Both the position numbers and the translations under genes were made by a program. Under the pieces are notes generated by a model. It worked only from the letters and a program-made list of their open reading frames with translations, was not told the origin of the DNA and searched no databases. A stretch of DNA of 64,000 nucleotides from Maratus speciosus (Eukaryota; Arthropoda; Arachnida; Araneae; Salticidae). The stretch lies in the NCBI GenBank assembly GCA_963932465.1, contig OZ010790.1, positions 351,813,087-351,877,086 of the forward strand. The letters are read 5' to 3'. Of the stretch, positions 48,421-60,404 are shown piece after piece (the stretch's first letter is position 1; the number at the start of each line of letters is the position of its first letter).

Positions 48421-49263
48421 TATAAGACTAGATAGTTCCCGTCAAGATTTGACGATAAATAACTTGAGAAAATTAAATTAGAAAAATTCTTGAATTTTAA
48501 TAAGTTGTTTTTAATTAATAAATGAAATTGTGACAAATTTCTATAATGCATAATTGATTCTTATTTCTTTAAGACGATAGATATATGATGCTGGGGGTCA
48601 AACCTATTCAATGAAGTCAAAGGATTTTAAGTTTATAATTTACAACCAATTTCTCTTGCTTTTTATCAGAAATTTAACTAAAAATATTGGGTAGAGCATT
48701 TATTTTTACATACTACGGTCTCTTTTTTAAATAAAAAAAATATATTTTTTATTATTTTATTTTTTCATTTTTCTAACTATATGAACATTAAAAGCAGACA
48801 TTAATTTTATTTTTATCGGTCTCATTCTCTAAAATTCTAAATTTGAAACTTGATGCAGCTAACAATGCATAATATATATTTTATTACTTGAATTTTATTT
48901 TAAATTTCTATCCATTTTTTTTTAAATATTAAACCGTGGGTATCAAGGTAATTTCTTTTATAATTCTTATATGATTATTTTTTCTTTCTTTCCCTTTTAT
49001 TTTTTACGTAAAAAAAAAGGCAATCTTTTCTTTCTGACACAGACTCAACTATATATTCTTGATAAAGGGCAGAAAAAATAACAAAAATTTTAGATCAACT
49101 CAATTTATTTAATTGATAATTACATGCAAAGTATTTAAGCTTAAATGTTTTAAATATTAAATTGTTAGTATTATTTATTTTAATATTGTCCAGTGTTAAA
49201 TTCTATTAATTGTAAAGCATTCAAGTAATACTAATTTTAAAATAAAAATCATACAGCCTTCTT

Positions 49264-51070
49264 ATAGGTGCAGATTTACGGTCACCAGTCACTTTTCAGT
49301 GTTTCCATTTCCTTTCGTGGAATTTTGATTTTTTTTTCTTTTGCAAAAAGAAAAGCACCTACTTTTTTCGCTGACCGAGATGAAGTATGACATTTGTAAA
49401 AATTCGGGAATTTTTGCTATCTCACTTACCGTCGTGAAAGCTGCCCCTGTGATGTACTGCGTTCTTGCCGAACATTATGTTCAAATATAATTCTGCGCAT
49501 GTCCGCTCCATTATAAAGCATACTAGAGTTTACAGTTGCGAAGCTCGGCACATGAGCGCGCTAATGTTAAAAGCACTTCTTCGAAGGTTTCTTTCGAAAT
49601 CCAGAATTGAAATAAATACTCTTTTACTGCAGATCTGTTCACGAAACAGTCCAATGTTCCCGATGCGATGGAGATTATTTAAGGGCCTTGGATTATGGAG
49701 TCGCAAGGATAGAGGATTCCGAAATCTGAAGAAAAAATAACAAAATGGAAAAGAAACTCGCACTAAAAAATACTTAACGCGAGGTATATTCTTGCTCTGT
49801 AAATGTTTTCTGCAAGTGCGAGGTTTTCATAAAATGAATTTTTATCACGGGTTTAGTCAATTTAGCCCCTCTGTAATTTCCCTTATCACTATGTTATACC
49901 ATCTAGGTCTAGAGTGTAGAGTCCTGCATCGGGTTGGGTTCGCGCTGCATTTTTCGTTGCGTGTAGGGTTGACTTCTACTTTTTTTTCGGGTCTGTTTGC
50001 TTTCATTCTTTCGGATTCCGGAGCGGGTTCTGGTTGACCAGATTTTTCAAAAAAAAAAAAATGTCCAAAATATTTTTCTAGGTTACAAATTCATCTACTA
50101 TGAGACCTCCATAATGGGCATTCCAGAAAATACTTCTATTTAGCGAACACTTTTTCAATTCTTAACAATTATATATTTGTAAGCTTATAAATCTTAATTA
50201 TGCGCACCATCCAATTTAAACACACATACGTGCGTATGTTCGTTAACTATCACAAATATGATACATGAGATTTTGCGTTCATTATAAACGAAACGCTGGT
50301 AACATTTTCCATATTATGAGAGAAGAAAAAATTAATTGTACCCCAAAAGATAGAATAAGATAAATGATCAAATTTGTTATATATGCATCATTAATTATTT
50401 ATATTTAAAAAATATTATTAATCATTTATAATTAAAAATATATTTTATGGGTGTGTTGTATATTTTTAAAACCTTTTTCCTTTTGTTCTTAGAATTGATT
50501 TATGATTTTTACAGCTTTCGTTCTATAGAGTCATGTACGATTAAAAATAGTTATTCCTAAAAAATACCCTAGCAACTTACTTTAATTTATTAATCTGGGT
50601 AGTTATAGAAAATGGAAACAAAGCATATTAAGTTTAATTTATGATATATAGTGGTAGTGGTGAGGGGATTCTAATTTTTTTTCAGCCATTTGTAACGTAA
50701 TTTATGGGGCGTGACTTGTTTACACTGTATCCTATCTTCGTTCGGTGGAGGCGTATATCCGATTTACGTCATAATTTGCACATTCTCGTATCAAACCGTA
50801 GTTTCGTTTCTAGATGTGTTTTAATTGAATTTCGAAAATTGACGTTTGTTTTCCTTTCAATCAACAATAAAATGTTCTTTTAATACATGTGTACTTCCGT
50901 TTTCTTTTTTGTTAAGTTTTTTTCAAGTGAAGGTTTTCCGTTTTCTATTGTTTTATGAGTTTGTTTCACAATGTGGCCACTAGATTTTGTTTAGGAGCCA
51001 AAGTGGCGACTTGATTTTTGGGCTTTAGGAGCCACTGGCTCTTTAAAAGTTTTGGGAATCTGCAACTGCA
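49264..51070. mobile_element. Family B element, copy 2, inserted in the Helitron-like repeat
   Basis: Begins ATAGGTGCAGATTTACGGTC and ends with GGCCACTAGATTTT, GAGCCACTGGCTCTTT and GGGAATCTGCA, like 37880-38442. About 1.8 kb, so longer than copy 1; it either carries extra insertions or is a fuller version. The uninterrupted repeat at 24238 shows that the site was filled here. ORFs at 49465-50037 have no domain. Confidence 0.65.
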
Positions 51071-51148
51071 CTTCTCCTCCTAATAAAATATGTCATTATT
51101 GAAATAAATTATCTCCATAAATATCCCAGAAATCCTTTTGCCGGCATT

Positions 51149-51214
51149 GGATTCGAACCTGCGTACCCTACAAAAATTTAGAGCTTTAAACTGGTGCCTT
51201 AGACCTCTCCGCCA
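51149..51214 (-). other. tRNA-like head of copy 2
   Basis: On the minus strand, TGGCGGAGAGGT (A-box-like, 51214-51203) and GGTTCGAATCC (perfect B box, 51159-51149). It resembles a tRNA with a Leu/Ser-type start (GAGAGGTCTAAGGCACC) more than copy 1 does, but the stems do not close. Confidence 0.7.
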
Positions 51215-51340
51215 CCAGGGACTCATTCTACCTTCCTCTAAATTGAAGAAGTACGAAAAAGAATTTTGAGCATGAGCATATGCACGAAAAATCGATACTT
51301 ACAGAAATAGCTTTGTGTTTTAATACATACTAGCTCTTTA

Positions 51341-51359
51341 ACCCGTTCTACGGACGGGT
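51341..51359 (-). other. Helitron 3' hairpin
   Basis: A 6-bp GC-rich stem, 7-nt loop, 7 nt from the terminal CTAG: the spacing expected for the Helitron termination signal. Confidence 0.85.
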
Positions 51360-51408
51360 GTTCATGAATTTAATTCTATAACCAAAATTAAAAATAAAAA
51401 TCTGTACA

Positions 51409-51965
51409 ACCAAATTAAAGTTTATGAATATAAAAATGTGTTATGTCCGTTAAAAATCAGTAATTACACAAACAATATGAAATATGTATGTACTCAAAAA
51501 ATCAGGTATTTATTAAAAAATAAATAAAAGTAATTGTTTGCAAAACCAAATTAAAGTTGGGAATATAAAAATCAGTTATAAAGTCAATATTTACACAACC
51601 AAGCAAACATTTGTAAGGGAAAATTAAACTTACATCGTGCCTACAATAAAATGGAAAAAATTATTTTAAAATGAAACATCTTTTAACTGTTTTCCACGTC
51701 ACCAATGAGGTAAATTGCGGTAGACTCGTTTTTTTAGTGAGTTTTTACTCTACCAAATTAAAGCCTGGGAAATCAGCCATAAAGTCAATATTTACACAAG
51801 CAAACAAAAATTTGTAAGAAAGAATGAAATGTACATCATCATTGCAAAAAAAACCTGAAAAAATTGAAAAATTTTCTTTTAAAATAAAAAATCTTATCAT
51901 TGTTTTCCACATCTCCCATGAGGTAATGTGCAGTAGACTCGTTTTTGTTTGTTTGTTTGTTTTTT
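51409..51965 (-). repeat. Tandem repeats next to the Helitron 3' end, ~207-bp unit
   Basis: ACCAAATTAAAG occurs at 51409, 51545 and 51752. The last two start near-complete units sharing ATAAAGTCAATATTTACACA, CTGTTTTCCAC and GAGGTAA...GTAGACTCGTTTTT; the first unit is shortened. Confidence 0.85.
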
Positions 51966-52029
51966 ACAATACAGCAAAATAGTTGCGACTTAAAATAAAA
52001 CTTCACAGAAGACAATGTTTTGTGCAAAT

Positions 52030-54200
52030 ACCTTATCAGACTGTGAAAAAAGTTTTCCGTGTTTTGGTCTGTCCTTGACCCAAACATGTACACATCCTCT
52101 AGAAGTTGCTCTTGAAAAGGCTACATAGAACATCCCATGTGAAAAAACTGAATGGACAAATAGATTCAAACTTTTTTCAAACTTTGAGCCTGAGATTTAT
52201 TGATAGTAATAGCAATCCTGAGTTGAAACTGATGGCGCCGTAACTGGAAAGGTAAACTGGTACCCGACGGTGTAAGCAGGATCATCAGTATGAAAACACG
52301 GATGCCTCTCCTATGTCCTGTCAAAACTTCTGCATCTATAACATTTCGAGACAACTTACTGACTATTAAACTTGTTCCATTACAGAGACCACTGGACGGA
52401 TTCATTTTTCTAAGCAACATAACAATAACGCCAACTTTAAGATTTAGCTGATGTGGTGGCATTCCAGAAGGTGTTAAACTATTGATGAAATCAATTTGCA
52501 AATTGTTTTGTTCTTCTTCATACTCACAAAGTATTGCATAAGCACTAAAATAAGTTGGACTTTGCTAGGTACTTTTGGTAAAACCTCCTCATTCAATCTC
52601 AAAGAATCGTTATTCTTGGGAAACAAAATGGCTCTTTCCGAAGGATGATCAATATCAATTTCAGACGAAGCAAAAATATCATCCACTATGGAATACTGCA
52701 CTAAACATTCTGGAGGTATTTCAATAATATCTTCTCCGAGTCCATAATCATTAGTCAACCGACCATCCCCCAAGCGAATGAGCCATTTCACGAAATCAAG
52801 ATCCTCCGGCTCCGTTCGCATATTTGTAACCAGATTGAACTGTTGAAATGTTGGCCAGAGAGAAAAATTCTTAATACAACTTTCAAAAATGAGTGTTTTG
52901 TTTGCATGTATAACCACAGGTAAAATCTGACACCAGTCACCTCCAAAACTAAACACTTTGACCAAAAATGGGACATTATTGCCATCCAAATCTCGCAGAA
53001 GTTTATCAACAGCATTCAGAGCATAAATATGTGCCATATTACATTCATCCCATATAATGGGCTCTGCTATTTTCCGTAATCTTCCTTCAGATGTATTTTG
53101 CCAAATTCTATCAGCTGAATTATCCAATATGGGGACTGTTATTTTAAACTGAGAATGTGCAATTCTTTCAAGTTGCAACATTATCGATGCGATGCCGGCC
53201 CATGCAACGGGAATAGCAGTATGTCCCATTCCTCTGACGTAATGCAGCAAAGTATTGAATAGGAACGTTTTTCCTGATCCCGCAAAAGCATTGACAAAGA
53301 AAACCTTAGCGACAGTAGCATAATCATTTTAACTACTTTCAATAACAGCATAAAAAATATACGTTGTTCCGGATTTAGCATGTTTAACAATCGTTTCCCC
53401 TCTGCCCATTCTTCTTGTAAATAATAGGCATCACATTCCACAGAGTTCTCCAGATTTGAGGGTTCAGGTAATTCAAGGTTCTGAAATGTCACGTTGTGTA
53501 TGTGCGGATAATTGGCTATGTCTCGAAGGGCTCTGTCTCTAATCTCCAGTAGCGTCAGATGGCGAGCAAAATCTTCTGAGATTTCTGACTTAAACTGTTC
53601 CCATAATTGAATCGGTAAATTTGGATTGACAAAGACACATATGAACGAAAACGGTTTTCTCAGTTTGGGTGGAATTTCAAAACCACATGCTTCAGTTAAA
53701 CAATGTTGCCATTCATCATCATCTTCTAATAAATTTCTAGCAAGGCATGCACCCTTGAATGTTTCATGGACAGTATTCTCACACGTCCTTAACTCATCGA
53801 AAGACATGGCACCGGGAACATGACAAAGCAGCATACGAAGATGGAATCGCTCAATAATCTTTGGACTTACAGAATACATCCTGATACTATGAAGTCACCT
53901 AATGTAACACGCCTTTGCCACACATTGTCTTTTCATACAAAGTGCTTTGGAATTTCTGTATAGAGATAGATGTTTGCTGAAGGATCAGAACTGTTAAGTA
54001 GAAACCAAGCAGTGAGCATGGTGTTTTTATTTCTTGCTCTTTCAAAAGCTTCACGTTTCTCCGCTTCCCTAAAATACACAGGTTGCATATCTTGTAGATG
54101 CACCGGCAATCTAATAATAATATGGGACCTGTCCTGCATGGGCTTTTCAAGAAATTGTCACATTGCCTCTGGTGCCGAAACGTATCGTTCATTTAAGCGT
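52030..54200 (-). pseudogene. Broken Helitron Pif1-type helicase
   Basis: The minus strand reads as the C-terminal half of a Helitron RepHel protein across several frames. First comes the linker region with RYVSAPEAM, SHIIIRLPVHLQDMQ and AWFLLNSSDPSA (54200-53930), ending in a stop. Next is MYSVSPKIIERFHLRMLLCH, then LLEDDDEWQHCLTEA and LNPEQR (53879-53350). After a frameshift near 53330 come Walker A AFAGSGKT (about 53290-53265), Walker B IIWDECNMAH, the FGGDWCQILPVV motif III and AILFPKNNDSLRLNEEVL (to ~52540). A further shift leads to INSLTPSGMPPHQLNLKVG, GLCNGTSLIV, VIDAEVLTGH and TINKSQAQS (52501-52166). Traces of the final FSHG..YVAFSRA motif are near 52130-52090, and WVKDRPK near 52080. 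The helicase motifs are in the expected order, but at least three frame breaks make it non-functional. Confidence 0.92.
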
Positions 54201-54209
54201 GGCGTACGT

Positions 54210-57200
54210 AATAAGTATATCTCGAAAAATATTTTTTTACAAATGTGCATTTTTTTTAATGGAATTTAATTTATTATGTTGCTATGGCAGCAGACGTTAT
54301 AAAATGATATCTTTGGAAAAAGAGAATAAATAGAATAAAAAGTTTTGTTGATGTTAGTGATAAAAAGTTTTCTTTATTTTTAAAATAAGGTAATAATAAA
54401 GCGATTAATAAATTAAATAATCTCTAATTATTTGCATGCGAGGTAAAAGAATTTTCATAATACCCGCTACACTTTCTTACTATTGCAGCGTAGCTAACGT
54501 AATATGTATATCTCACATTGCAGTAAACATTTAGAACTGTTTAGAATTCGCGCGATTACGGATTGACATAAAACAGGGCAAAAATTCGTGAAAAATATAA
54601 AATAAAATAGAAAAAATCTATTTAAAATTTTCGAATTTTTTGCCCCAATCGTTCATGGACCTCCTACCAGCAACCCGTGTACCGAATTTCGTAGCCCTGT
54701 GCCCTTTGGTTTCCGAGTTTTTGTGGTTACAAACATACGCCTACAGATTTTAAAAGAATAGATGATTTTATGGTCTTGGAGTTTAAAAATATATTCAGAT
54801 CTATATTTCTGAATGCTTTCGAAACAATTTTGTAACATATTTACATATAATAAAATTTCATTTTAAAGATCATGGAAATCATTTTTTCTTTCGTTAAACA
54901 ATTTATAAATGTTAAAATAACGAAATGGTGTTGCGAAATTTCAAGTTCTTAAAGAAAACAAATTGATATATTTTTTTATAATCCATATTGAAGTGTGTGT
55001 TAGTCATATTGTATTTAATTAATCATGCATATGGAAACATTCGGGCCTGTTTTTAATGTTTTATTTCTACTAAAATTATAATATAAACTTAAATACCTAA
55101 AAATATATTGAAATTTTAACTTACTTTTATTTAATTTTTTAACGATATGTTTACAAATATTATTATTCGTTAATCCTAAAGTTTTATAAAATATATTTTT
55201 CTTATTGTTGTTTATTACAATTCATGTTGTCAAAAAAAAAAAAATAAGTAACGTATAAATTTTGTTAACTCATGTTATTTTTATCAAATTATCGTTAATA
55301 TTTCTTTAGTCCTAAAAGATAATCCTACAATTTAAATATGTTTGTTCGTTTCTACTGAAACTATTAAAGGTGATATAACGTAGAACATTATAAAATGTTT
55401 ATAATTTTTAATCATTCTGTTAAAACTCTCTTTAAATATGAGTTTAACAATGAAACTAACTGTAAATCTCTATTCATTAATCATCTATATTTATAATCTT
55501 TAATGCCAGGAAGAGTAAAAGTAATTGTAGTGTCTTATGAAAGCAAGTCATAATATACATATACATATACATATACATATATATATATACATATATATAT
55601 TTATTTAAATGCTATTTAATATAAAAAATTTTATAATATTTTCAAGCAAATAAATATTACTGATATGTTTTTTGGTGTAAACTGGTTAAGCGATAATATT
55701 CAGAACGCTAATAAAATCTAGTTTTAGAACAATTAAAATGCATGTAAAAATAATGAAAATAATAGATCTGCGTCTGCTGTTTAAACTTTAGTGCAACTAT
55801 TTCCATAAGAAATCTAAACGGTTTATTTAAAAAGATTTCAGTTTTCACGTCTCATACCTTTATAAATATAATTAAATTTTAAAAAAACATGCTTTCTACT
55901 TTTCAATATTCATTCAATATATTTAAACCGAAAATTGATATATTTTTTTTGGACATTTCTATTCAAATGTCGATTTTTAAAAGGTTTTTAAAAAGTATAA
56001 ATAAATACAAAAAAAAAATACTTTCTCAATAACATTACTTCTAATCTAAAGTATCTTGGTCAACATAAATCGCATTTTTTCATTTTGTCTTTCCTTCTTA
56101 ATTCATTAATTAGCACATATATCACATTTCAGCCTCCCTTACCTCTATCGAATAACGAAAGAATTAAACAATGCTACAATATATCTTAAACTTCATCCTC
56201 ATTTTATTGACAAGCAACATTAATGTTTTCCTTTTCTGTTATTTTGGTGTACCATCGAAGATCTAAAAGCTAATGATATCAGTTTTCTATATTATTTTCA
56301 GTTTGAAATATTGTATATTTCGTCTTAAACGTTGTTTATGATTTGTATTTTACATAATTAGCAAAATAGAGATACTTTTATGTACACATATATATAATAA
56401 AATATGTTGTATGCCTATGTTCTAAATATAAGCTCATAATCCGTTGATTTGGGTTAGGATATTATTTAAATAAGTCACGAATTATGAACATACACAGATA
56501 TATATGTATGTGTGTGTATATATGCAGTATGTGTCTGCATGTGTGTGTACGTATTATCGTATACATAAAAATTACAAATTGATTTTTTTAAATTGCACAT
56601 TTCTGCTCTGTGAAAACAAATCCCTGTGAAAAATGTAAATGTAATGGCTACAAAGTTATCGTCTATTCTCCGATTTTTTCCCAAATTTTGCCAAATGTTT
56701 TGGCATTCCCACGTTTTCAAGACGAAATTTTTCCGTTATCCAAATGTATTAATTCTTAATGTGAGCAATAGAGCAATAATTATAAAATCCAAATAATAAT
56801 TATAGATATTCAAGTAAATTTACATGGATTAAGATTTTGTACTGAATATTATCGTTCCCGCTTTTATTGTTTTGCGTTTCTCCGGATTTGAACCTTGACA
56901 GTCACCATTAGATGCTCCGTACCTAAACGAACTTGGCCTTATTAAACTATTACTTTGCTTTATTCAAAGACATGGTTATGTGCCAAAACATGAATTACCT
57001 AAATGTAATTGGAATTTTTCAGTTTTCTTTTAATTATAAAAGATTATTTCGGTCTGTCTGTCTTGAAAGGAATATTTCTGTTTTAAATATTCAACGAGTA
57101 AGGAAGACCGTCCGACCAGAACAGAATATTTTCGTTAAAAGACAGAAATTGCACATAAAATCAATCGCATATGAACGGGACATATTTTACAATGTGATAG

Positions 57201-57235
57201 CTGTATTTTGTCAATAAATTCTACATTTTGAAACA
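54210..57235. other. No gene seen; microsatellites
   Basis: AT-rich, with a (TACATA)n/(TA)n tract at 55554-55601 and a TG-rich microsatellite at about 56500-56560. The more GC-balanced 54645-54745 has no identifiable domain. ORFs at 54653-54838, 56475-56720 and 56933-57217 lack family signatures. Confidence 0.45.
55554..55601. repeat. TACATA / TA microsatellite
   Basis: Repeated ATACAT units passing into TATATA runs. Confidence 0.9.
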
Positions 57236-57239
57236 CGGT

Positions 57240-57928
57240 TATACTAGTCTGGCTTTGCCCGTCTAGCCCCATGTAATTACCGAAATAACCTAATGGGGAC
57301 GAAGTTTTAGCTTCAGGTTGTGTAGAACTGAAATTCCTTTGTTTTTACGCGCCATAAATCGTTAATGCAACAATGACAATCAATATAATAGGACACTAAC
57401 GGGCATATCGACTAACATTGATATTCGACCCTGAAACCGTAATGTAACAATAACTATAATAGCTTTAACTATAAAGGTGTCCCGTGGGCATGCCTCGCAT
57501 AAACCGTAAATATGGCAATTACTAAAAAGGGAGAAATTGCTAAACAGGGCCCTAAATCATACTCTCGGCACAAATAATTTATTCCTTACAGCCTTCACTA
57601 CAATGTAGCTCTCATATATCGTTAGTACTGCAACGTTATTTGGTATCTTTATTTAAACGTTATTGGATGTTATATATTATACTTACACAATATTGACAAT
57701 AATCACTGCACACTTTGAGTTTTAGACGTTTTATCGAATATATAAAAAGAAGAAGAATTTTTGTAAACTTTGGTAATATAAAGAACATGTTAAACTTCAT
57801 ATCTTAACGCGAGAGCAATAAAGGAACCAAAAACAAATTGAAGAAAAAAAATAATAATTGGGGTATCTCTGTAAAATAAAATGCACGAATCGATATATCA
57901 CTGCACGATGTGGCTATATGGATGTTGT

Positions 57929-57959
<31 letters not shown>

Positions 57960-58125
57960 CGTTTTTAGAGCATGTCGGTTTTCAACTGAACTTAAGTCGA
58001 TTTTCAAAAAGTTTGACAAATAATAGTAGAAAAAACATAGAACAGACAGCATATTATAATATTAAATATTTGGTACAATGCATGCTTGTGTATGGAATAA
58101 TTTGTGCAATGTAATGGAATAATAA
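57240..58125. other. No gene; short internal repeats and a (T)29 tract
   Basis: 57350-57520 has three CGTAA-rich blocks (CGTTAATGCAACAATGACAA, CCGTAATGTAACAATAACTA, CCGTAAATATGGCAATTACT) spaced 80-90 bp apart, probably a decayed tandem repeat. T tract at 57931-57959. Confidence 0.45.
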
Positions 58126-58126
58126 C

Positions 58127-58206
58127 TGCGCATGCGCAAACTACACTGTAGAGAGTTTTTTTTCATGATATGAACGTCAATACTATGGTGCAACCAATAT
58201 AAAAAG
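58127..58206 (+). promoter_or_regulatory. Promoter-like cluster (NRF-1-like site, CCAAT, TATA-like)
   Basis: TGCGCATGCGCA (58127-58138) is a perfect palindrome matching the NRF-1 consensus. CCAAT (58194-58198) overlaps TATAAAAAG (58198-58206). No coding exon could be tied to it downstream, so function is speculative. Confidence 0.3.
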
Positions 58207-58538
58207 ACCAGCTAATATCTCCAAAACTCATGAGGGTAGTCGGCGATAAAATGAGCTTAATTTCGTTTGCCTTCGTAAAGCAGCGGAGTGATAAGCGATT
58301 TTCCAGAATTTGTTATTATGTTTATTAACTGAATTCCAAGAAAGAAATTAGCATGAATTTCACTGAGTACATTTGGAACGGATACTTTGATTGTGACAAT
58401 TATTATTTTTTTCTTATTTGTTGTTTTCTGACTAGACTCGTTCTGTTAGTTTTTCAAGAAAACCTAAAGCAACTAATATAAATAAAAATTTTAAATTAAA
58501 ATAATTAAAAATGCGATTTGTGGAAAACCTCAGACCAG

Positions 58539-58706
58539 CTACTTTCAGAAAGCAACGGAAATTGAGCTCTTACTATCGCACTACCTTCCGAAAGCAACGA
58601 AAATTGAGCTCTTACTATCCCACTACTTTCAAAAAGCAACGGAAATTGAACTCTTATTAGCGCACTACTTTCAGAAAGCAATGGAAATTGAGCTCTTACT
58701 ATCGCA
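58539..58706 (+). repeat. Minisatellite, exactly 42 bp x 4
   Basis: Units start at 58539, 58581, 58623 and 58665 with CTACTTTCAGAAAGCAACGG or close variants, then AAATTGAGCTCTTACTATCGCA. Copies differ by only a few bases. Because 42 is divisible by three, a frame beginning YFQKATEIELLLSH stays open across all copies, but no gene context is seen. Confidence 0.95.
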
Positions 58707-59258
58707 GATATAATTCTGTATTTGCACTATATTCAACTGATTCTTTAATATGAGTTGTTCTATAGACTTGTTCTACAATAGCATCATGAGAAAAATATTT
58801 GTTATCATTGTCACATGTGCAGTTAAAAAAGATTTCTTAGAAATACTAATAATTTATCCGATATTTAATATATTTATATTGTAATTCTTTATACCGATTT
58901 CAGTCAAAATTTCTGAATGTAGCTTTAAATTTTGTCGAAATCACTGCATGATAAAAAAAAACAAAAACAAAAAAAACAAAAAAAAAGCAATATTTTCTTG
59001 AATTCTTTATACATATCCATACAGTTGAGTGCTAATCGCAGGCAAATGAAGGAAACTTATGTATAATATCCACATAGTCATGTGCTGTAGCCACAGATCA
59101 TTTCGAGTACATTACTTTATATCTTATATTATAGTACAATTATTCCAAATATTATTTTTATATTCCGAAAGTTCGAGCAGAATTCGTCAACTATTCCTCT
59201 AGATGATCCACAAAATGTATAAAATCGTAAGTGGCGGGTTGTTTTTTGAAATATTAGT

Positions 59259-59513
59259 CAGTGGCGTGGCGTCCGGTCATCGCTGGATGCGGCGATGACC
59301 AAGCAATATTTTAAAACTCTTAATAAGCTTTTAAAACTCTACGATCCAGTTTTAGCAGAACATTTGGAGTTCATGTATAAATGAAGGTAAGATTTAAAGT
59401 TTCTTTTTTGAACATTCAACCATTGAATTTTAGAGTTAATAATTTTTCACCACAAACTTAAATAATTGCGATGACCACCGAAAATTTTCACGCCACGCCA
59501 CTGATATTAATGT
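59259..59513. mobile_element. Small hAT-type MITE
   Basis: 255 bp with 14-bp identical inverted ends CAGTGGCGTGGCGT. A further inverted block GGTCATCGC lies inside. Flanks ATATTAGT (59251-59258) and ATATTAAT (59514-59521) match at 7 of 8, fitting an 8-bp hAT target duplication. No ORF. Confidence 0.85.
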
Positions 59514-59521
59514 ATAAATAC

Positions 59522-60400
59522 AATAAAAGAAAAGTACGATTTCATCTTTGTTAAAAATCTTCTATTGCAAATACAAACGATGATAAATATACTATAAAAA
59601 AATAGTTTCAACTTTTAAATTGCACTAAAACAAAACATTGTGAGTGTCCTTTTATTGTAATAATGAGCTCGCAAAACTGACATTGAAGTATGATACGGGA
59701 AAAAGTGCAATTTAATGAATATAGATCAGTTATTGTTAAATATAATGTTACTGAGTGAAATAATTTTAAATTGAAAGTTGAGAAATTGTGTAGTGTAAAA
59801 AAAATATATCTGAAACTATAAATCTGGTCGTATGCTGGAAAACGCTCCTTGTTTGCACGTTTAAAAGAAAGGATGTGAAGAATCCGATGACTTACAGAAG
59901 ATAACTTATTTGCGCTAGAGATACTTATCTAAATAACATCTGCGAATTCTATCACTTTAGCAATATTCCCACATTTCGTAACATGTGCAAATGGCTGATC
60001 CCATCGACTATGACTAAATATTTAATAAAATTTAACGACTTTAGATATAAACGGGAAAATAAACATCACAAGTTTACTAAACGGTGTATAAACTGCTGCA
60101 ATGTCTAAAAACTATACAAACATTAAAATACATTAAAATAACAATTAAAGCTCGCTAGTAGATTTGAAACAGCTGTTTGCTGCTTTTCAGGTATTATTTG
60201 TGCATTTTTAAACGTTGGTTTTCTCCTTTTTAATATTCCTGCACAAAGGCTTTAATTGCTGTTTTAATGTATTTGGCGTTAACGGCCGTTTATTCCTCTG
60301 TGATATCTTTCTTTTTTTTCCGCAATGTCTCAAATCAATAAGTTTGCAATTTACGATTTAAAAAGTACAGGTTTTTGGAATACACTTACATTTCCTACTT
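59522..60400. other. No gene seen
   Basis: AT-rich DNA upstream of the Penelope-like remnant; may include its 5' non-coding part. Confidence 0.35.
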
Positions 60401-60404
60401 GAGT

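Larger units (their letters stand above)
48428..51328 (-). mobile_element. tRNA-headed, Helitron-like non-autonomous element, copy 2
   Basis: Minus-strand counterpart of 24004-25979. The head (51328-51088) keeps the TTTCTGTAAGT, CTTCAATTTAGA, CAGTTTAAAGCTC and TAATGACATATT blocks. The body (49262-48431) keeps the ATTATCAATTAAATAAATT, ATTACCTTGATA, GATGCA, TACCCAATATTTTTA and TTGTAAATTATAAACTTAAA blocks. The 3' end (minus) is the hairpin CCGTCAA/TTGACGA (48439-48455, one mismatch at the base), then CTAG (48431-48428) and a flanking T. It is split by family B (49264-51070). Confidence 0.75.
51330..54205 (-). mobile_element. Helitron, 3' part with terminus, 5' part missing
   Basis: The minus-strand 3' end is classical: stem ACCCGT / ACGGGT around a 7-nt loop (51359-51341), then TAAAGAG, then CTAG (51333-51330) and a flanking T. 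Upstream are tandem repeats and the helicase remnant. Sequence similarity to Helitron proteins begins at about 54200, so the Rep nuclease part is missing and no 5' TC end was identified. Confidence 0.88.

Noticed and set aside
51149..51214. Functional tRNA-Leu or tRNA-Ser gene
   Set aside because: The cloverleaf cannot be closed and it is part of the same repeat family.
57242..57265. Second Helitron 3' terminus (CTAG near a GGC-TTT-GCC hairpin)
   Set aside because: The stem is only 3 bp and spacing is poor; no second copy seen.
58539..58706. CRISPR-like array
   Set aside because: Units are directly adjacent with no unique spacers, and the window is eukaryotic. It is a minisatellite.
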